A DNA stretch of 64,000 nucleotides from Planobispora longispora (GTDB lineage Bacteria; Actinomycetota; Actinomycetes; Streptosporangiales; Streptosporangiaceae): assembly GCF_016863135.1 (NCBI RefSeq), contig NZ_BOOH01000066.1, positions 1 to 64,000 on the forward strand, read 5' to 3'. The notes under the pieces are model-generated. The model did not search any database and had not been told where the DNA came from. It was given only the letters and a program-made list of their open reading frames with translations. Within the stretch, counting starts at the first letter, position 1. The number at the start of each line of letters is the position of its first letter. This document shows positions 34,657 through 44,689 of this stretch, piece by piece. Made by a program: the position numbers and the translations under genes.

Positions 34657-36149
34657 CCGGCTCCCTCCCCGGTCCGCGCGATCTCGGCGATCGCCTTGGT
34701 CTCCAGGTACTCCTCGAACCCGGCCACGCCCATCTCCCGGCCGATCCCCGACTGCTTGTAGCCGCCGAACGGCACGTCGGCGCCGTACCAGACCCCGCCG
34801 TTGACGCTGACGGTCCCGGCCCGCAGCCGCCGGGCCACCGCCCGCGCCCGTTCCGGGTCGCCGCCGTGCACCGCGCCCGAGAGCCCGTACGGCGAGTCGT
34901 TCGCGATCCGCACGGCGTCGTCGTCGCCGTCGTGCGGCATGATCACCAGCACCGGGCCGAAGATCTCCTCCCGCGCGGCGCGGGCGGTGTTGTCCAGCCC
35001 GGTGATGAGGGTCGGCTCGATCCAGAAGCCCTTGTCCCGGCCCTCCGGCCGCCCGCCCCCGGTCGCGAACGCGCCGCCCTCGGCGCGCGCGAGCTCCAGG
35101 TAGCCCTCGATCCGGTCGCGCTGCCGGGCGGAGATGACCGGCCCGCAGACCGTGCGGTCGTCGCGCGGGTCCCGGGCGCCGAGCTTCGCCATCGTGGCGG
35201 CGGTGATCTCCACGGCCTCGTCGTGCCGGGCGCGGGGGACGAGCAGCCGGGTGGTGATCGCGCAGCCCTGCCCGGCGTGGGTGATCCCGGCGAAGGCCGC
35301 GTACGAGCAGGCGCCGCGCAGGTCGGCGTCGTCGAGCACGATGAAGGCCGACTTGCCGCCCAGCTCCAGGAAGACCCGCTTGACCGTCTCCGCGGCGTCG
35401 CGCATGACGGCCCGCCCGGTCGCCGTGGACCCGGTGAAGGAGACCAGGTCGACCCGGGGGTCGGCGGAGAGCATCGCGCCGAGGGCGTGGTCGGCGCCGG
35501 TGACGATGTTGACCACGCCGGGCGGGATGTCGGTCTCCTCGGCGATGAGCACGCCGAGCACGGCCGCGCACCAGGGCGTGTCGGGGGCGGGCTTGAGCAC
35601 GACCGTGTTCCCCGCGGCGAGCGCCGGGCCGAGCTTGGCCAGGTTGATCTGGTGCGGGAAGTTCCAGGGGGTGACCGCGCCGACCACGCCCACCGGCTCG
35701 CGCACGACGCGGCGGTCGCTGGCCATGCCCATGGGCGCGGCCCGGCCGAGGTCGTGCTCCCACTCGTAGCGCTCGGCGAGGTCGGCGAACCAGGCGAGGT
35801 CGGCGACGGGGGCGTCGAGCTGCGCGCCGTACGTCAGGAACCGCGGGGCGCCGGCCTCGGAGACGGTGAGCTCGCGCAGCTCGTCGGAGCGGCGGGTGAG
35901 CGCCTCGGACAGCTGGCGCAGGCAGCGCACCCGCAGGCCGGGGTCGGCGGCCCAGCCGGAGGAGTCGAAGGCGCGCCGGGCGGCGGCGATCGCGCGGTCC
36001 ATGTCGGCGGGGGCGGCGTCGGCGGCCTCGCCCAGGACCTCCTCGGTCGCCGGGTCGACCGTCTCGAAGCGGCGGGGGCCGGGGAGGAGCTCCCCGTCGA
36101 TCAGGAGAGGTGAAGAACTGCCGAGCAAGCGATCGGTTGTTCTGGACAC
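34653..36149 (-). CDS. Aldehyde dehydrogenase
   Basis: 498 aa, NAD(P)-dependent ALDH superfamily. Cofactor motif VTPWNFPHQINLAKLGPALAAG, FTGSTATGR, catalytic Glu in LELGGKSA, catalytic Cys in HAGQGCAITTR, and EEIFGPVL are all intact. Translation starts with GTG 36149 inside the palindrome at 36142-36157, six bases after TAGTCT, so the message is probably leaderless and directly blocked by a repressor there. It is first in the ALDH-SDR-HIBADH-CMD operon. Compare Rv0768 (aldA). Confidence 0.92.
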   Translation of the reverse strand: MSRTTDRLLGSSSPLLIDGELLPGPRRFETVDPATEEVLGEAADAAPADMDRAIAAARRAFDSSGWAADPGLRVRCLRQLSEALTRRSDELRELTVSEAGAPRFLTYGAQLDAPVADLAWFADLAERYEWEHDLGRAAPMGMASDRRVVREPVGVVGAVTPWNFPHQINLAKLGPALAAGNTVVLKPAPDTPWCAAVLGVLIAEETDIPPGVVNIVTGADHALGAMLSADPRVDLVSFTGSTATGRAVMRDAAETVKRVFLELGGKSAFIVLDDADLRGACSYAAFAGITHAGQGCAITTRLLVPRARHDEAVEITAATMAKLGARDPRDDRTVCGPVISARQRDRIEGYLELARAEGGAFATGGGRPEGRDKGFWIEPTLITGLDNTARAAREEIFGPVLVIMPHDGDDDAVRIANDSPYGLSGAVHGGDPERARAVARRLRAGTVSVNGGVWYGADVPFGGYKQSGIGREMGVAGFEEYLETKAIAEIARTGEGAG

Positions 36150-36172
36150 ATGTCCAGACTACAGTTCACCCC
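36137..36172. promoter_or_regulatory. Divergent leaderless promoters with shared operator (site 1)
   Basis: The operator CTGGACACATGTCCAG (36142-36157) is a perfect 7-bp inverted repeat with a 2-base centre. Leftward, TAGTCT (36161-36156) lies six bases from the ALDH GTG 36149. Rightward, TTGTTC (36137-36142), 17 bases and TACAGT (36160-36165) lie seven bases from ATG 36173. The two -10 elements overlap, and the operator covers the leftward start codon and the rightward spacer. One repressor could therefore shut both. The 16-mer GGACACATGTCCAGAC recurs at the TetR gene start (41939-41954). Confidence 0.8.
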
Positions 36173-36844
36173 ATGACGGAACGCAAGGACTATTCCGGAG
36201 AATTCGCTCCAGGCTTCCGCTTCGAGGACCTGTCGAAAGAGGCCCTGGTCCGGCTCGTCCGGGAGTACGGCCTGATCGTCCACCTGCTCGACCGCGCGGC
36301 CCTCACCGCGGTGGGCCTGCGGTACGGGCAGAAGGCGGTCGAGGAGATCGCCATCGAGGAGTGGCGCGGCGCCAGCCCGATCTACACGGACCGGATCCGC
36401 GAGATCATGAAGATCGAGGGGAACGGGGTCTCGGCGATCTTCAAGTGCCTCCAGCTCGACCCCGGCTTCGCCCAGCACTACATGGACGTGGAGTACGAGC
36501 TCGTCTCCGAGACCCACGGCTTCTTCCAGCTCCGCTCCTGCGGGGCGCTGCTGGACGTCGAACCCTTCGGCGAGCGCTCCATCCGGGGCATGTGCCACCA
36601 CATCGAGGACGGCACCTTCGACTGGACCGCCCAGGCGGTCAACCCGCGTGCCCGCATCCGCCCGGTCCACCGCCCGCCCCGGGAGCCGGCCGGGCGGGTC
36701 CCGCACTGCCGCTGGGAGATCATCATCGACGAGGAGACCGAGCCGGTCGGGGAGGCCGAGATCACCCGGATGACCCGGGGCACCACGGCCGCCCGCTTCC
36801 GCTTCCCGCCGATGCGCGACGGCACTCCGCACATCCCCGCCTGA
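36173..36844 (+). CDS. Conserved-looking hypothetical protein in the P450 regulon, 223 aa
   Basis: I do not recognise the family. The ATG at 36173 lies seven bases after a -10 (leaderless), so the longer frame from 36110 is not used. It is soluble, with no signal. An N-terminal helical part contains LVRLVREYGLIVHLLDRAAL. A central part is rich in potential metal or substrate ligands: SAIFKCLQLDPGFAQHY, LRSCGALLDVE, RGMCHHIEDG. A late strand reads CRWEIIIDE. It is divergent from the ALDH operon under the same operator and faces the SnoaL-like gene, so it probably serves the same pathway. Confidence 0.7.
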   Translation: MTERKDYSGEFAPGFRFEDLSKEALVRLVREYGLIVHLLDRAALTAVGLRYGQKAVEEIAIEEWRGASPIYTDRIREIMKIEGNGVSAIFKCLQLDPGFAQHYMDVEYELVSETHGFFQLRSCGALLDVEPFGERSIRGMCHHIEDGTFDWTAQAVNPRARIRPVHRPPREPAGRVPHCRWEIIIDEETEPVGEAEITRMTRGTTAARFRFPPMRDGTPHIPA

Positions 36845-36894
36845 CGGCGCCCCGCGCGTCCCCGCCGTACGGCGCCCGCCACGACGCCCGCCGT

Positions 36895-36923
36895 ACGGCC
36901 CGCCCGCCTTCCGGGCGGGCCGT
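36895..36923. terminator. Bidirectional terminator
   Basis: Perfect 12-bp stem ACGGCCCGCCCG / CGGGCGGGCCGT with a CCTTC loop. It lies between the converging 223-aa gene and the SnoaL-like gene. Confidence 0.85.
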
Positions 36924-36943
36924 GAGGTCAGGAGGTCAGGAGG

Positions 36944-37495
36944 TCACCAGATGGGGACCGGGGTCTCGCCGCGCCGGTAGTAGCCGGGGACCGGCCGGCC
37001 CGAGGCGGCCCTGTCGAGGCGGCGCTTCATGCCGTCCGACAGGACACCGGCCTTCATCATCTCCACGAACAGCGAGGTGACGTTCCCCAGGTCGAACCAG
37101 TCGCGCTGCCAGGACCACCGGAAGCCGCCGCCGTACCGGAACCAGCTGCCCCCGATGCCCGCCACCTCGTAGGCGCTCCCGTCGGGGCGCCTGGCGTCGG
37201 CGATCTGCTTCCAGAAGCCGACCACCTCGCCGTTGCGGTCGTCGACGAGGATGCTCTGGTACGGGTACGACCAGCCGTCCAGGCCGCCCATCTCCGAGCC
37301 GAGGGCCAGGTCGCGGATCTCGTCGCGGCCCACCGCCATGAAGTCCTGGCCTGGGCCGACGTTCCAGCCGTAGGTGGCGTCCTCGGTGTACAGCTCGGCC
37401 AGCGGGCGCCAGTCGCCCGCCTCCTCGCAGCGCCGGTTGGCCTCCAGCCACCGGTTCACCATCTCGTCCAGCTCGTCGCGGTCGAAGGCGGGCAC
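36944..37495 (-). CDS. SnoaL-like (NTF2-fold) protein
   Basis: 183 aa. GTG 37495 is chosen because AGGAG lies seven bases upstream and homology begins there (PAFDRDELDEMVNRWL); the frame is open to 37570. The NTF2-like cone fold is suggested by CEEAGDWRPLAELYTEDATYGW, the strand pairs IRDLALG and SILVDDRNGEVVGFWKQ, and an aromatic-rich face (GGGFRWSWQRDWFD). Such proteins bind or isomerise hydrophobic rings, including steroids. It is the last gene of the leftward TetR-P450-SDR-CYP51-ferredoxin series, which fits a polycyclic or terpenoid substrate. Confidence 0.8.
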   Translation of the reverse strand: MPAFDRDELDEMVNRWLEANRRCEEAGDWRPLAELYTEDATYGWNVGPGQDFMAVGRDEIRDLALGSEMGGLDGWSYPYQSILVDDRNGEVVGFWKQIADARRPDGSAYEVAGIGGSWFRYGGGFRWSWQRDWFDLGNVTSLFVEMMKAGVLSDGMKRRLDRAASGRPVPGYYRRGETPVPIW

Positions 37496-37634
37496 GGGAT
37501 CTCCTCTCCACGGGTTCAGGGCTCTCGGCCCAGCGGTCGGGGTCTGGGACGTACGGGGATCAGGGCTCACGGCGAGGGCCAGGACTCACGGCGGGGATCG
37601 GGGTCCGGGACGACGGCGCGGGAGGTCCGCAGGC

Positions 37635-39209
<1,575 letters not shown>

Positions 39210-39213
<4 letters not shown>

Positions 39214-40037
39214 CGCCCCTCCTCCCCTCCGGAGACGGCTGTGGACTCTGCGGCTGTCGCGGGTTTCGTGACGGCCGCCTCCGGCTGGACCTCGACGAGC
39301 GTCAGGTGGGTGCCGCGCGGCGTCGCGACGACGGCGGCGATCACCGCGGCGACGTCCTCGGCCCGCAGGAAGTACGGATGACGGGCGAGCCCCCACCGCA
39401 CCCACTCGTCCAGGACCTCCCCGGTCGTCTCCGCGTCCCAGCCCATGCCCATGCCGGTCATGGTCGGGCCGGGACGGACCACCGAGGCCCGGACGCCGGT
39501 GCCCTCCAGCTCCATCTGCAGGGCCCTGGCCATTCCCTCCACGCCGTTCTTGGCCGCGACGTACGCGCCCATGCGGGTGCGCGGGGCCCGGACGACGTCG
39601 GAGGAGACGAGGACGACGTCACCCCGGCCGCGCGCGACCATGCCGGGCACGACATGGGAGACCAGGCGGTGCGCGCCCACCAGGTGGACCTGGACCTGGG
39701 CGGCGAAATCCTCGGAGTCCAGCTCGTGGACACGCTCGGCGCCGAGGTCCCCGGCCCCCGACACGACGATCTCGGGGTCGCCGAGCGCCGCGGCGGCGGC
39801 CGAGACGAAGCGCGCGACCGAGCCGGAGTCGGCGACGTCCAGGGGATGGGCGAACGCCTCGCCGCCGTCCTTGCGGATGGTCTCGGCGAGTTCCTCGCAC
39901 CGGTCCGTCCGGCGCGCGCCGAGGGCGACCGGGTGACCGGCGGCGGCCAGCAACGCGGCGGTGGCGGCGCCGATCCCGGAGGACGCCCCGGCGATCAGTG
40001 CGGGGCGGCGGTGCGGGTGGGGTTCGAATCGGGGCAT
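39210..40037 (-). CDS. Short-chain dehydrogenase in the CYP51 operon
   Basis: 275 aa. ATG 40037 has GGAGAG at good spacing; GTG 40070 is open. Cofactor motif IAGASSGIGAATAALLAAAG, then VVSGAGD in place of the usual NNAG, and catalytic S with YVAAKNG. The basic residues after the second strand (GARRTDR) suggest NADP. It lies between the two P450 genes and is coupled to CYP51. It corresponds to Rv0765c, which as I recall has the same length. Likely acts on the P450 product or its precursor. Confidence 0.88.
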
Positions 40038-40094
40038 GTACGCGCTCTCCAGACACTGGATGTGGTTCACGGCGCGGTCCGGACGGGGGAGTGG

Positions 40095-41345
40095 TCAGGA
40101 CGGGGTGCGGAGGGTGACGGAGACGGGCAGGGAGGCGAAGCCGCGGACGTTGACCGAGTGCACGCGGACGGAGTCGCCCTCGTCCACCTCGTAGTCCCGG
40201 ACCCGCCGGACGAACTCGGTCAGCGCGACGCGCGCCTCCAGCCGCGCCAGACTGGCGCCCAGGCAGAAGTGCCGCCCGCCGCCGAAACTGATCATCTGGG
40301 AGGTGTCGCGGTCGAGGTCGTAGGCGTCCGGGTCGGGGAAGACCCGGGGGTCGCGGTTGGCCGCGCCGACCAGCAGCAGCATGCGGTCCCCGGCCGGGAC
40401 CGCATGGCCGTACAGCTCGATGTCCTCGGTGACGGTGCGGGCGAGCATCTGGCTGGAGGCGTCGTAGCGGAGCGTCTCCTCCACCCAGTCACCGACCCGG
40501 GCCGGGTCGTCCATGGGCTTGGCCAGCTGGACGGGGTTGCGCCGGCCCCAGTGGAGCGCGTTGGCCAGCAGCTTGGTGGTGGTCTCGTTGCCCGCCACCA
40601 CCATGAGGAAGAGGAAGGCGATGACCTCCTCCTCGCTCAGCCGGTCGCGGCCCTCCCGGGCGGTCAGCAGCGCGGAGGGGAGGTCGGCGCCGGGCGCACG
40701 GCGGCGCTCGGCCACGAGGTCCTGGTAGTAGCCGACGAGGGTGAGGGACGCCTCCATCCCGGCGGGCGGGACGTCGTTGAGCCCCTCCTCGCGGTGGACG
40801 ACCAGGTCGGCCAGGCGCCGCAGCTCGTCCCGGTCGGCCTCGGGCACGCCCATCAGCTCGCAGACGACGTCCATCGGGAGCTTGCCCGCGACGTCGGCGA
40901 CGAAGTCGAACTCTCCCTTCTCCAGGGCGGGATCGAGGTGGAGGCGGGTCAGACGCAGGATGTCGCCCTCCAGCTCGCGGACCCGGCGGGGGGTGAAGCC
41001 CTTGGAGACCAGGGACCGCATCCGGGTGTGCTCGGGCGGGTCCATGCCGAGGAAGGACATCGTGCGGTGCGCGTGCGGGCCCCAGGCGCTCGGGTCGAGG
41101 GAGACGCCGTTGGCGTTGGAGAAGCGCTCGTGGTCCCGGAAGGCGGCGGCCACGTCGGCGTGGCGCGACAGGGCCCAGAAGCCGAGGGTCTCGTCGCGGT
41201 AGAGCGGGGCCTCCTCCCGCAGGCGCGCGTACGTCGGGTAGGGATCCTCGTGGATCGCGTAGTCGTAGGGGTTGTAGGTGACCCGGTCGTGCGTGCTCTG
41301 GTTGTGCGCACTGCTGTCGCGTGTGCTCTGGAGGGAGGAGTCCAC
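40095..41345 (-). CDS. Cytochrome P450, CYP123-like
   Basis: 416 aa, GTG start at 41345 with GAGG eight bases upstream. Landmarks: C-helix DPPEHTRMRSLVSKGF, I-helix LMVVAGNETTTKLL, K-helix ETLRYDASSQMLAR, and haem loop FGGGRHFCLGASLARLE. This is a typical soluble bacterial P450. Its position between SDR and TetR matches Rv0766c (cyp123). It presumably shares the downstream ferredoxin. It lies six bases downstream of the TetR gene in the same transcript. Confidence 0.9.
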   Translation of the reverse strand: MDSSLQSTRDSSAHNQSTHDRVTYNPYDYAIHEDPYPTYARLREEAPLYRDETLGFWALSRHADVAAAFRDHERFSNANGVSLDPSAWGPHAHRTMSFLGMDPPEHTRMRSLVSKGFTPRRVRELEGDILRLTRLHLDPALEKGEFDFVADVAGKLPMDVVCELMGVPEADRDELRRLADLVVHREEGLNDVPPAGMEASLTLVGYYQDLVAERRRAPGADLPSALLTAREGRDRLSEEEVIAFLFLMVVAGNETTTKLLANALHWGRRNPVQLAKPMDDPARVGDWVEETLRYDASSQMLARTVTEDIELYGHAVPAGDRMLLLVGAANRDPRVFPDPDAYDLDRDTSQMISFGGGRHFCLGASLARLEARVALTEFVRRVRDYEVDEGDSVRVHSVNVRGFASLPVSVTLRTPS

Positions 41346-41350
41346 GGCGG

Positions 41351-41944
41351 TTACCTCACGATCAGCTCGGCGATGTCGGCGAGGCGGTCGGCCATCTCCC
41401 CGTAGGAGGTGTAGCCCATCCCGGCATGCAGGAGCGCGCCCGCGTAGGCGAACTCCAGCGCGTTCAGCATCCGGTGGTCGGCCCGCGAGCCGAGCGCGGC
41501 CCGCAGGCGGCGGCGGATGGCCAGGCCGATGCGGGCGCGCAGTTCCTGGACGTCCGGATCGGTGCCGAGCATCGCGGTCGTGCAGGCCGCGGCGAGCCGG
41601 GGCTCGTCCGAGACCAGCAGGGTGATCTCGCGGAGCACGGCGACCACGCGCTCACGCGCCCCGGCCGCGGTGTCCACCGGATCGTCCACCGGGTCGTCCA
41701 GCGGTGGCAGGGCGCTCAGCCGCCGCCAGAACACCTCGGTGACGAGGTGGTTCTTGGAGGCGAAGTAGGTGTACGCCGTCGCGGGCGCGACCCCGGCCCG
41801 GCGGGCGACGTTGCGGACGGTCAGCCCGTCGAAGCCGGTCTCCCGGATCTCCTCGACGGCCGCCTCGGTCAGCCGCCGCACGGTGTCCGCCTGACGCTCG
41901 GTCAGCCGCCGGCGGGTGGGCTCTGCAACCAACTTTCCGGACAC
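41351..41944 (-). CDS. TetR-family regulator of the P450 locus
   Basis: 197 aa from GTG 41944, which lies in the operator as the ALDH start does; ATG 41956 (201 aa) is the alternative. The HTH reads TEAAVEEIRETGFDGLTVRN, then VARRAGVAPATAYTYFASKN. The ligand domain is helical, with a P-V-D-D repeat at about residue 90. It is the first gene of the leftward operon TetR, CYP123-like, SDR, CYP51, ferredoxin. Since the same 16-mer occurs here and at the ALDH divergent promoter, it most likely represses itself and that promoter pair. Compare Rv0767c. Confidence 0.9.
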   Translation of the reverse strand: MSGKLVAEPTRRRLTERQADTVRRLTEAAVEEIRETGFDGLTVRNVARRAGVAPATAYTYFASKNHLVTEVFWRRLSALPPLDDPVDDPVDTAAGARERVVAVLREITLLVSDEPRLAAACTTAMLGTDPDVQELRARIGLAIRRRLRAALGSRADHRMLNALEFAYAGALLHAGMGYTSYGEMADRLADIAELIVR

Positions 41945-41954
41945 ATGTCCAGAC
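41939..41954. promoter_or_regulatory. Operator site 2 at the TetR gene start
   Basis: GGACACATGTCCAGAC, identical to 36144-36159. Its core is GGACA-CA-TGTCC. Read leftward it contains the GTG start of the TetR gene, eight bases after TAATGT. The rightward flank TTAGTTCA also resembles the site-1 flank ACAGTTCA, a possible leftover of a second divergent promoter. Confidence 0.8.
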
Positions 41955-42077
41955 ATTAGTTCAGACCATCCTCCCGCACAAGCGGTTGCTAGGGAGGACT
42001 GCCGCGTGTCCGGGTGGGGCGTTCCGGTGGCCGTACGGCCTGGGCCGGGGGAGTGGTCATCGGTTCCGGGGTCCTCG

Positions 42078-42432
42078 ATGACCAGAGGGAGGATGCCCGT
42101 GAGGATCCGCGGCAGGGTCGCCGGGGTCGTCGCCAGGGAACGGGACGGGCGGACGTACGAGATCCACACCCCGGTGGTCGTCGGGGCCGACGGGCGGCGT
42201 TCCACCGTGGCCCGGCTCGCCGGCGCGGGCCCGCCGTACCTGTCCGCCCCGGGCGGGCGGGCCTGCTGCTACGCCTGGATGACCGCCTTCCTCGACGTCT
42301 ACTCCCGGACCGTACGGCCCGGCGAGGCCCTCACCTGCTTGGCCGCCTGGACCGCACGCGCGCTGCTGCGCCCCGGCACCGATCGGCACGGCCTGCTCCG
42401 CATCATCGGATACTGGTGGTGGATCTCGCCTC
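42078..42432 (+). pseudogene. Remnant of a FAD-dependent monooxygenase gene
   Basis: In one frame GRVAGVVARERDGRTYEIHT leads into VVVGADGRRSTVARLAGAGP, which matches the middle of class A FAD monooxygenases (the GADG-x-x-S-x-V-R motif). There is no N-terminal GxGxxG region. After about residue 60 the sequence changes to an unrelated Cys/Trp-rich stretch (CCYAWMTAFLDVYSRTVR) with no clear match. It starts downstream of the possible rightward promoter at site 2, so a divergent catabolic gene was probably lost here. Confidence 0.55.
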
Positions 42433-42444
42433 AGGAGGTGCACG

Positions 42445-43812
42445 TTGCGGGTCCCCCCGACCGTGTCCGCGCGGCCCGTCGTGTCCGCGCGAGAGCGGAT
42501 CGTCAGGCTGCGCGGTGTCCCGCCGGTCGTCGTCGACGCCGTGATCGCCGGTGCGGTGGCCGCCGCCACCCTCTGGTCCGGGCTGAGGTGGGCAGGCGGG
42601 GGACCGTGGGTGGCGGTGCTGGCCCTGGGGGCGTCGGTCCCGCTGCTGTGGCGGAGGAAGGCGCCCGTGCCGACGGCCTCGGCGGTGTGCGCCGCGACGA
42701 CCGGCCTCGCGCTGGCCCACGCGCTGCCGCCGCTGCCGTACGGCGCGCTGGTGGCGGTGTACACGGTGGCGGCGTTCAGCGCCCGGCGGGAGCGGTTGCT
42801 GGGCGGGGCCGCCGGTGCGGTGCTGCTGGCGATGTCCCTCGCGGTGCCGGGCGAGTCGCCGGACTCCTTCGGTTACGTCGGGATGGCGTTCGTCGCCGCC
42901 TGCGCGCTGGGGACCGGAGCGCGGGCGCGCCGAGCGGAGATCGCCGCGCTGGAGGAGCGCACCCGGAGGCTGGAGGAGGAGAGGACGGCGATCGCCGCGC
43001 AGGAGCGCATGCGCATCGCGCGCGACATGCACGACGTCCTGACCCACTCGGTCGGCGTCATGGTCGTCCAGGCGGACGCGGGCTCGCTGGCGGTGCGGGC
43101 CGATCCGGACCGGGCCGAGGCCGCGCTCGAGGCGATCGCCCGGACCGGGCGGGAGGCGGTCGGCCAGCTCCGCCGCGTCCTGGGCGCGCTGCGGTCGGGT
43201 GACGGCGCCGGGCTCGCGCCGCCGCCTGGGCTCGGTGAGGTGGAGCGCCTGGTCGGGCAGGTCCGGGAGACCGGGCTGGAGGTGGCCGTCGAGGTCCTGG
43301 GCGAGGCCGGACCGGTGCCCGCCGACGTCGGCATGGCGGCCTACCGGCTCGTCCAGGAGTCGCTGACGAACACGCTCCGGCACGCGGGGGCCACCGCCGT
43401 GCGGGTACGGCTGAGCTGGTCGCCGGATGCCCTGCGGATCGAGGTGACCGATGACGGCCGCGGCCCGGCCCCGGGCGGGAACGCGGCGGGACACGGCCTG
43501 ATCGGCATGCGGGAACGGGTCGAGGCGTGCGGGGGCACGCTGCGGACGGGCCCGGGGCGGGGCGGTCCCGAGCAGGGCGAGAGGGCGGGCGGCGGGTTCA
43601 CCGTCACCGCGACCCTGCCGCTCGGGACATCGCAGGCGGAGTCTCCGCCGGTTGAGTTTCCGCCGGTCGAGGCGCCACAGGCCGAGTCTCCGCCGGTTGG
43701 GATGCCGCGGGGTGAGTATCCGGCAGTCGGACGGGAAAGGTCCGCGGCCGTCACGACGCCGCCTATCGAACAGGAGCGGTCCGCCGATGGTGCGCGTACT
43801 CGTCGTCGATGA
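42445..43812 (+). CDS. Sensor histidine kinase (NarL/DesK type)
   Basis: 455 aa. A TTG start at 42445 is fixed by a perfect AGGAGG (42433-42438) six bases upstream. Four to five membrane spans (about 25-155) are followed by a coiled coil and HisKA_3 with phospho-acceptor His196 in RDMHDVLTHSVG. The HATPase region contains QESLTNTLRHAG and DDGRGPAPGG with GHGLIGMRERV. A Pro/Glu/Ala-repeat tail follows (about 400-455). It overlaps the response-regulator gene by 26 bases. No extracellular sensor domain, so it may sense the membrane. Target unknown. Confidence 0.92.
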   Translation: MRVPPTVSARPVVSARERIVRLRGVPPVVVDAVIAGAVAAATLWSGLRWAGGGPWVAVLALGASVPLLWRRKAPVPTASAVCAATTGLALAHALPPLPYGALVAVYTVAAFSARRERLLGGAAGAVLLAMSLAVPGESPDSFGYVGMAFVAACALGTGARARRAEIAALEERTRRLEEERTAIAAQERMRIARDMHDVLTHSVGVMVVQADAGSLAVRADPDRAEAALEAIARTGREAVGQLRRVLGALRSGDGAGLAPPPGLGEVERLVGQVRETGLEVAVEVLGEAGPVPADVGMAAYRLVQESLTNTLRHAGATAVRVRLSWSPDALRIEVTDDGRGPAPGGNAAGHGLIGMRERVEACGGTLRTGPGRGGPEQGERAGGGFTVTATLPLGTSQAESPPVEFPPVEAPQAESPPVGMPRGEYPAVGRERSAAVTTPPIEQERSADGARTRRR

Positions 43813-44452
43813 CCAGGATCTGTTCCGCGGCGGCTTCTCGATGATCCTCGACGCCCAGCCCGACATCTCCGTCGTCGGGGAGGCCGCCGGCGGGGCCGAG
43901 GCCGTCCGCAGGGCGGTGGAGCTCCGCCCCGACGTGGTTCTGATGGACATCCGGATGCCGGACGTCGACGGGGTCGAGGCGACGGCCCGGATCTGCGAGC
44001 GCACCGACGCCAGGGTCCTGGCGCTGACCATGTTCGACCTCGACGAGTACGTCTACGCCGTGCTGCGGGCCGGCGCCAGCGGGTTCCTGCTGAAGGACGC
44101 CCACCGGGACGAGCTGGTCGCCGCCGTCCGGGTGGTCGCCGCGGGGGAGGCGCTCCTGGCTCCGACGGTCACCCGGCGGCTGATCTCCGATCTGGTACGG
44201 CGGGGCGGCGCCGTACCCCGCCTGAAGGCCCGGCTCGGCGAGTTGACCGCCAGGGAGCGGGAGACGCTGGAGCGGGTGGCACGGGGCATGTCCAACGCGG
44301 AGATCGCCGCGGCGCTGCACGTGAGCGAGCACACCGTCAAGACGCACGTCAGCAACCTGCTGGCCAAGCTCGGGCTGCGCGACCGGGCGCAGGCGGTGGT
44401 CTTCGCCTACGAGTCGGGGCTGGTCGTGGCGGGAACGCACCTCTGGGAGTAG
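43787..44452 (+). CDS. NarL/LuxR-type response regulator
   Basis: 221 aa from ATG 43787 with AGGAGCGG upstream, inside the end of the kinase gene. The receiver domain has D9-D10, phospho-acceptor Asp54 (VLMDIRMPDVDG), T-x-F in LALTMFD and Lys in FLLKDAH. The C-terminal LuxR HTH reads LTARERETLERVARGMSN, then HVSEHTVKTHVSNLLAKL. It is the cognate partner of the preceding kinase, and a strong terminator ends the unit. Confidence 0.95.
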   Translation: MVRVLVVDDQDLFRGGFSMILDAQPDISVVGEAAGGAEAVRRAVELRPDVVLMDIRMPDVDGVEATARICERTDARVLALTMFDLDEYVYAVLRAGASGFLLKDAHRDELVAAVRVVAAGEALLAPTVTRRLISDLVRRGGAVPRLKARLGELTARERETLERVARGMSNAEIAAALHVSEHTVKTHVSNLLAKLGLRDRAQAVVFAYESGLVVAGTHLWE

Positions 44453-44490
44453 CGCTCTTCCCGGGAACGGCTCACTCCCGGGAAGAGCGC
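44452..44490 (+). terminator. Strong hairpin terminator after the two-component genes
   Basis: Perfect 15-bp stem GCGCTCTTCCCGGGA with its complement around a 9-base loop, starting at the last base of the response-regulator stop. Related CTCCTGGGA/GGGAGCGG fragments continue to about 44560. Confidence 0.85.
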
Positions 44491-44689
44491 GCTCCTGAAG
44501 CTGGGAGGTGCGCGCTCCTGGGAACGGCCCACCTCCGGGAGCGGCTCACTCCTGGGAATGAGGAGGCATTCACTCTTCGCGGCGATCCCCCGAGCCCTTC
44601 TCGCGGGGAGCATTCGAAGCCCGTCCCGGCCTGGGACTCACCTCTCCGAGGGGCCCGGGCCCGAGATCCACTCCGAGGAGAGCGCCGAG

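Noticed and set aside
41916-43202. 428-codon plus-strand frame over the histidine kinase start
   Set aside because: Only its early part resembles a flavin monooxygenase; the rest is an out-of-frame shadow of the kinase gene.
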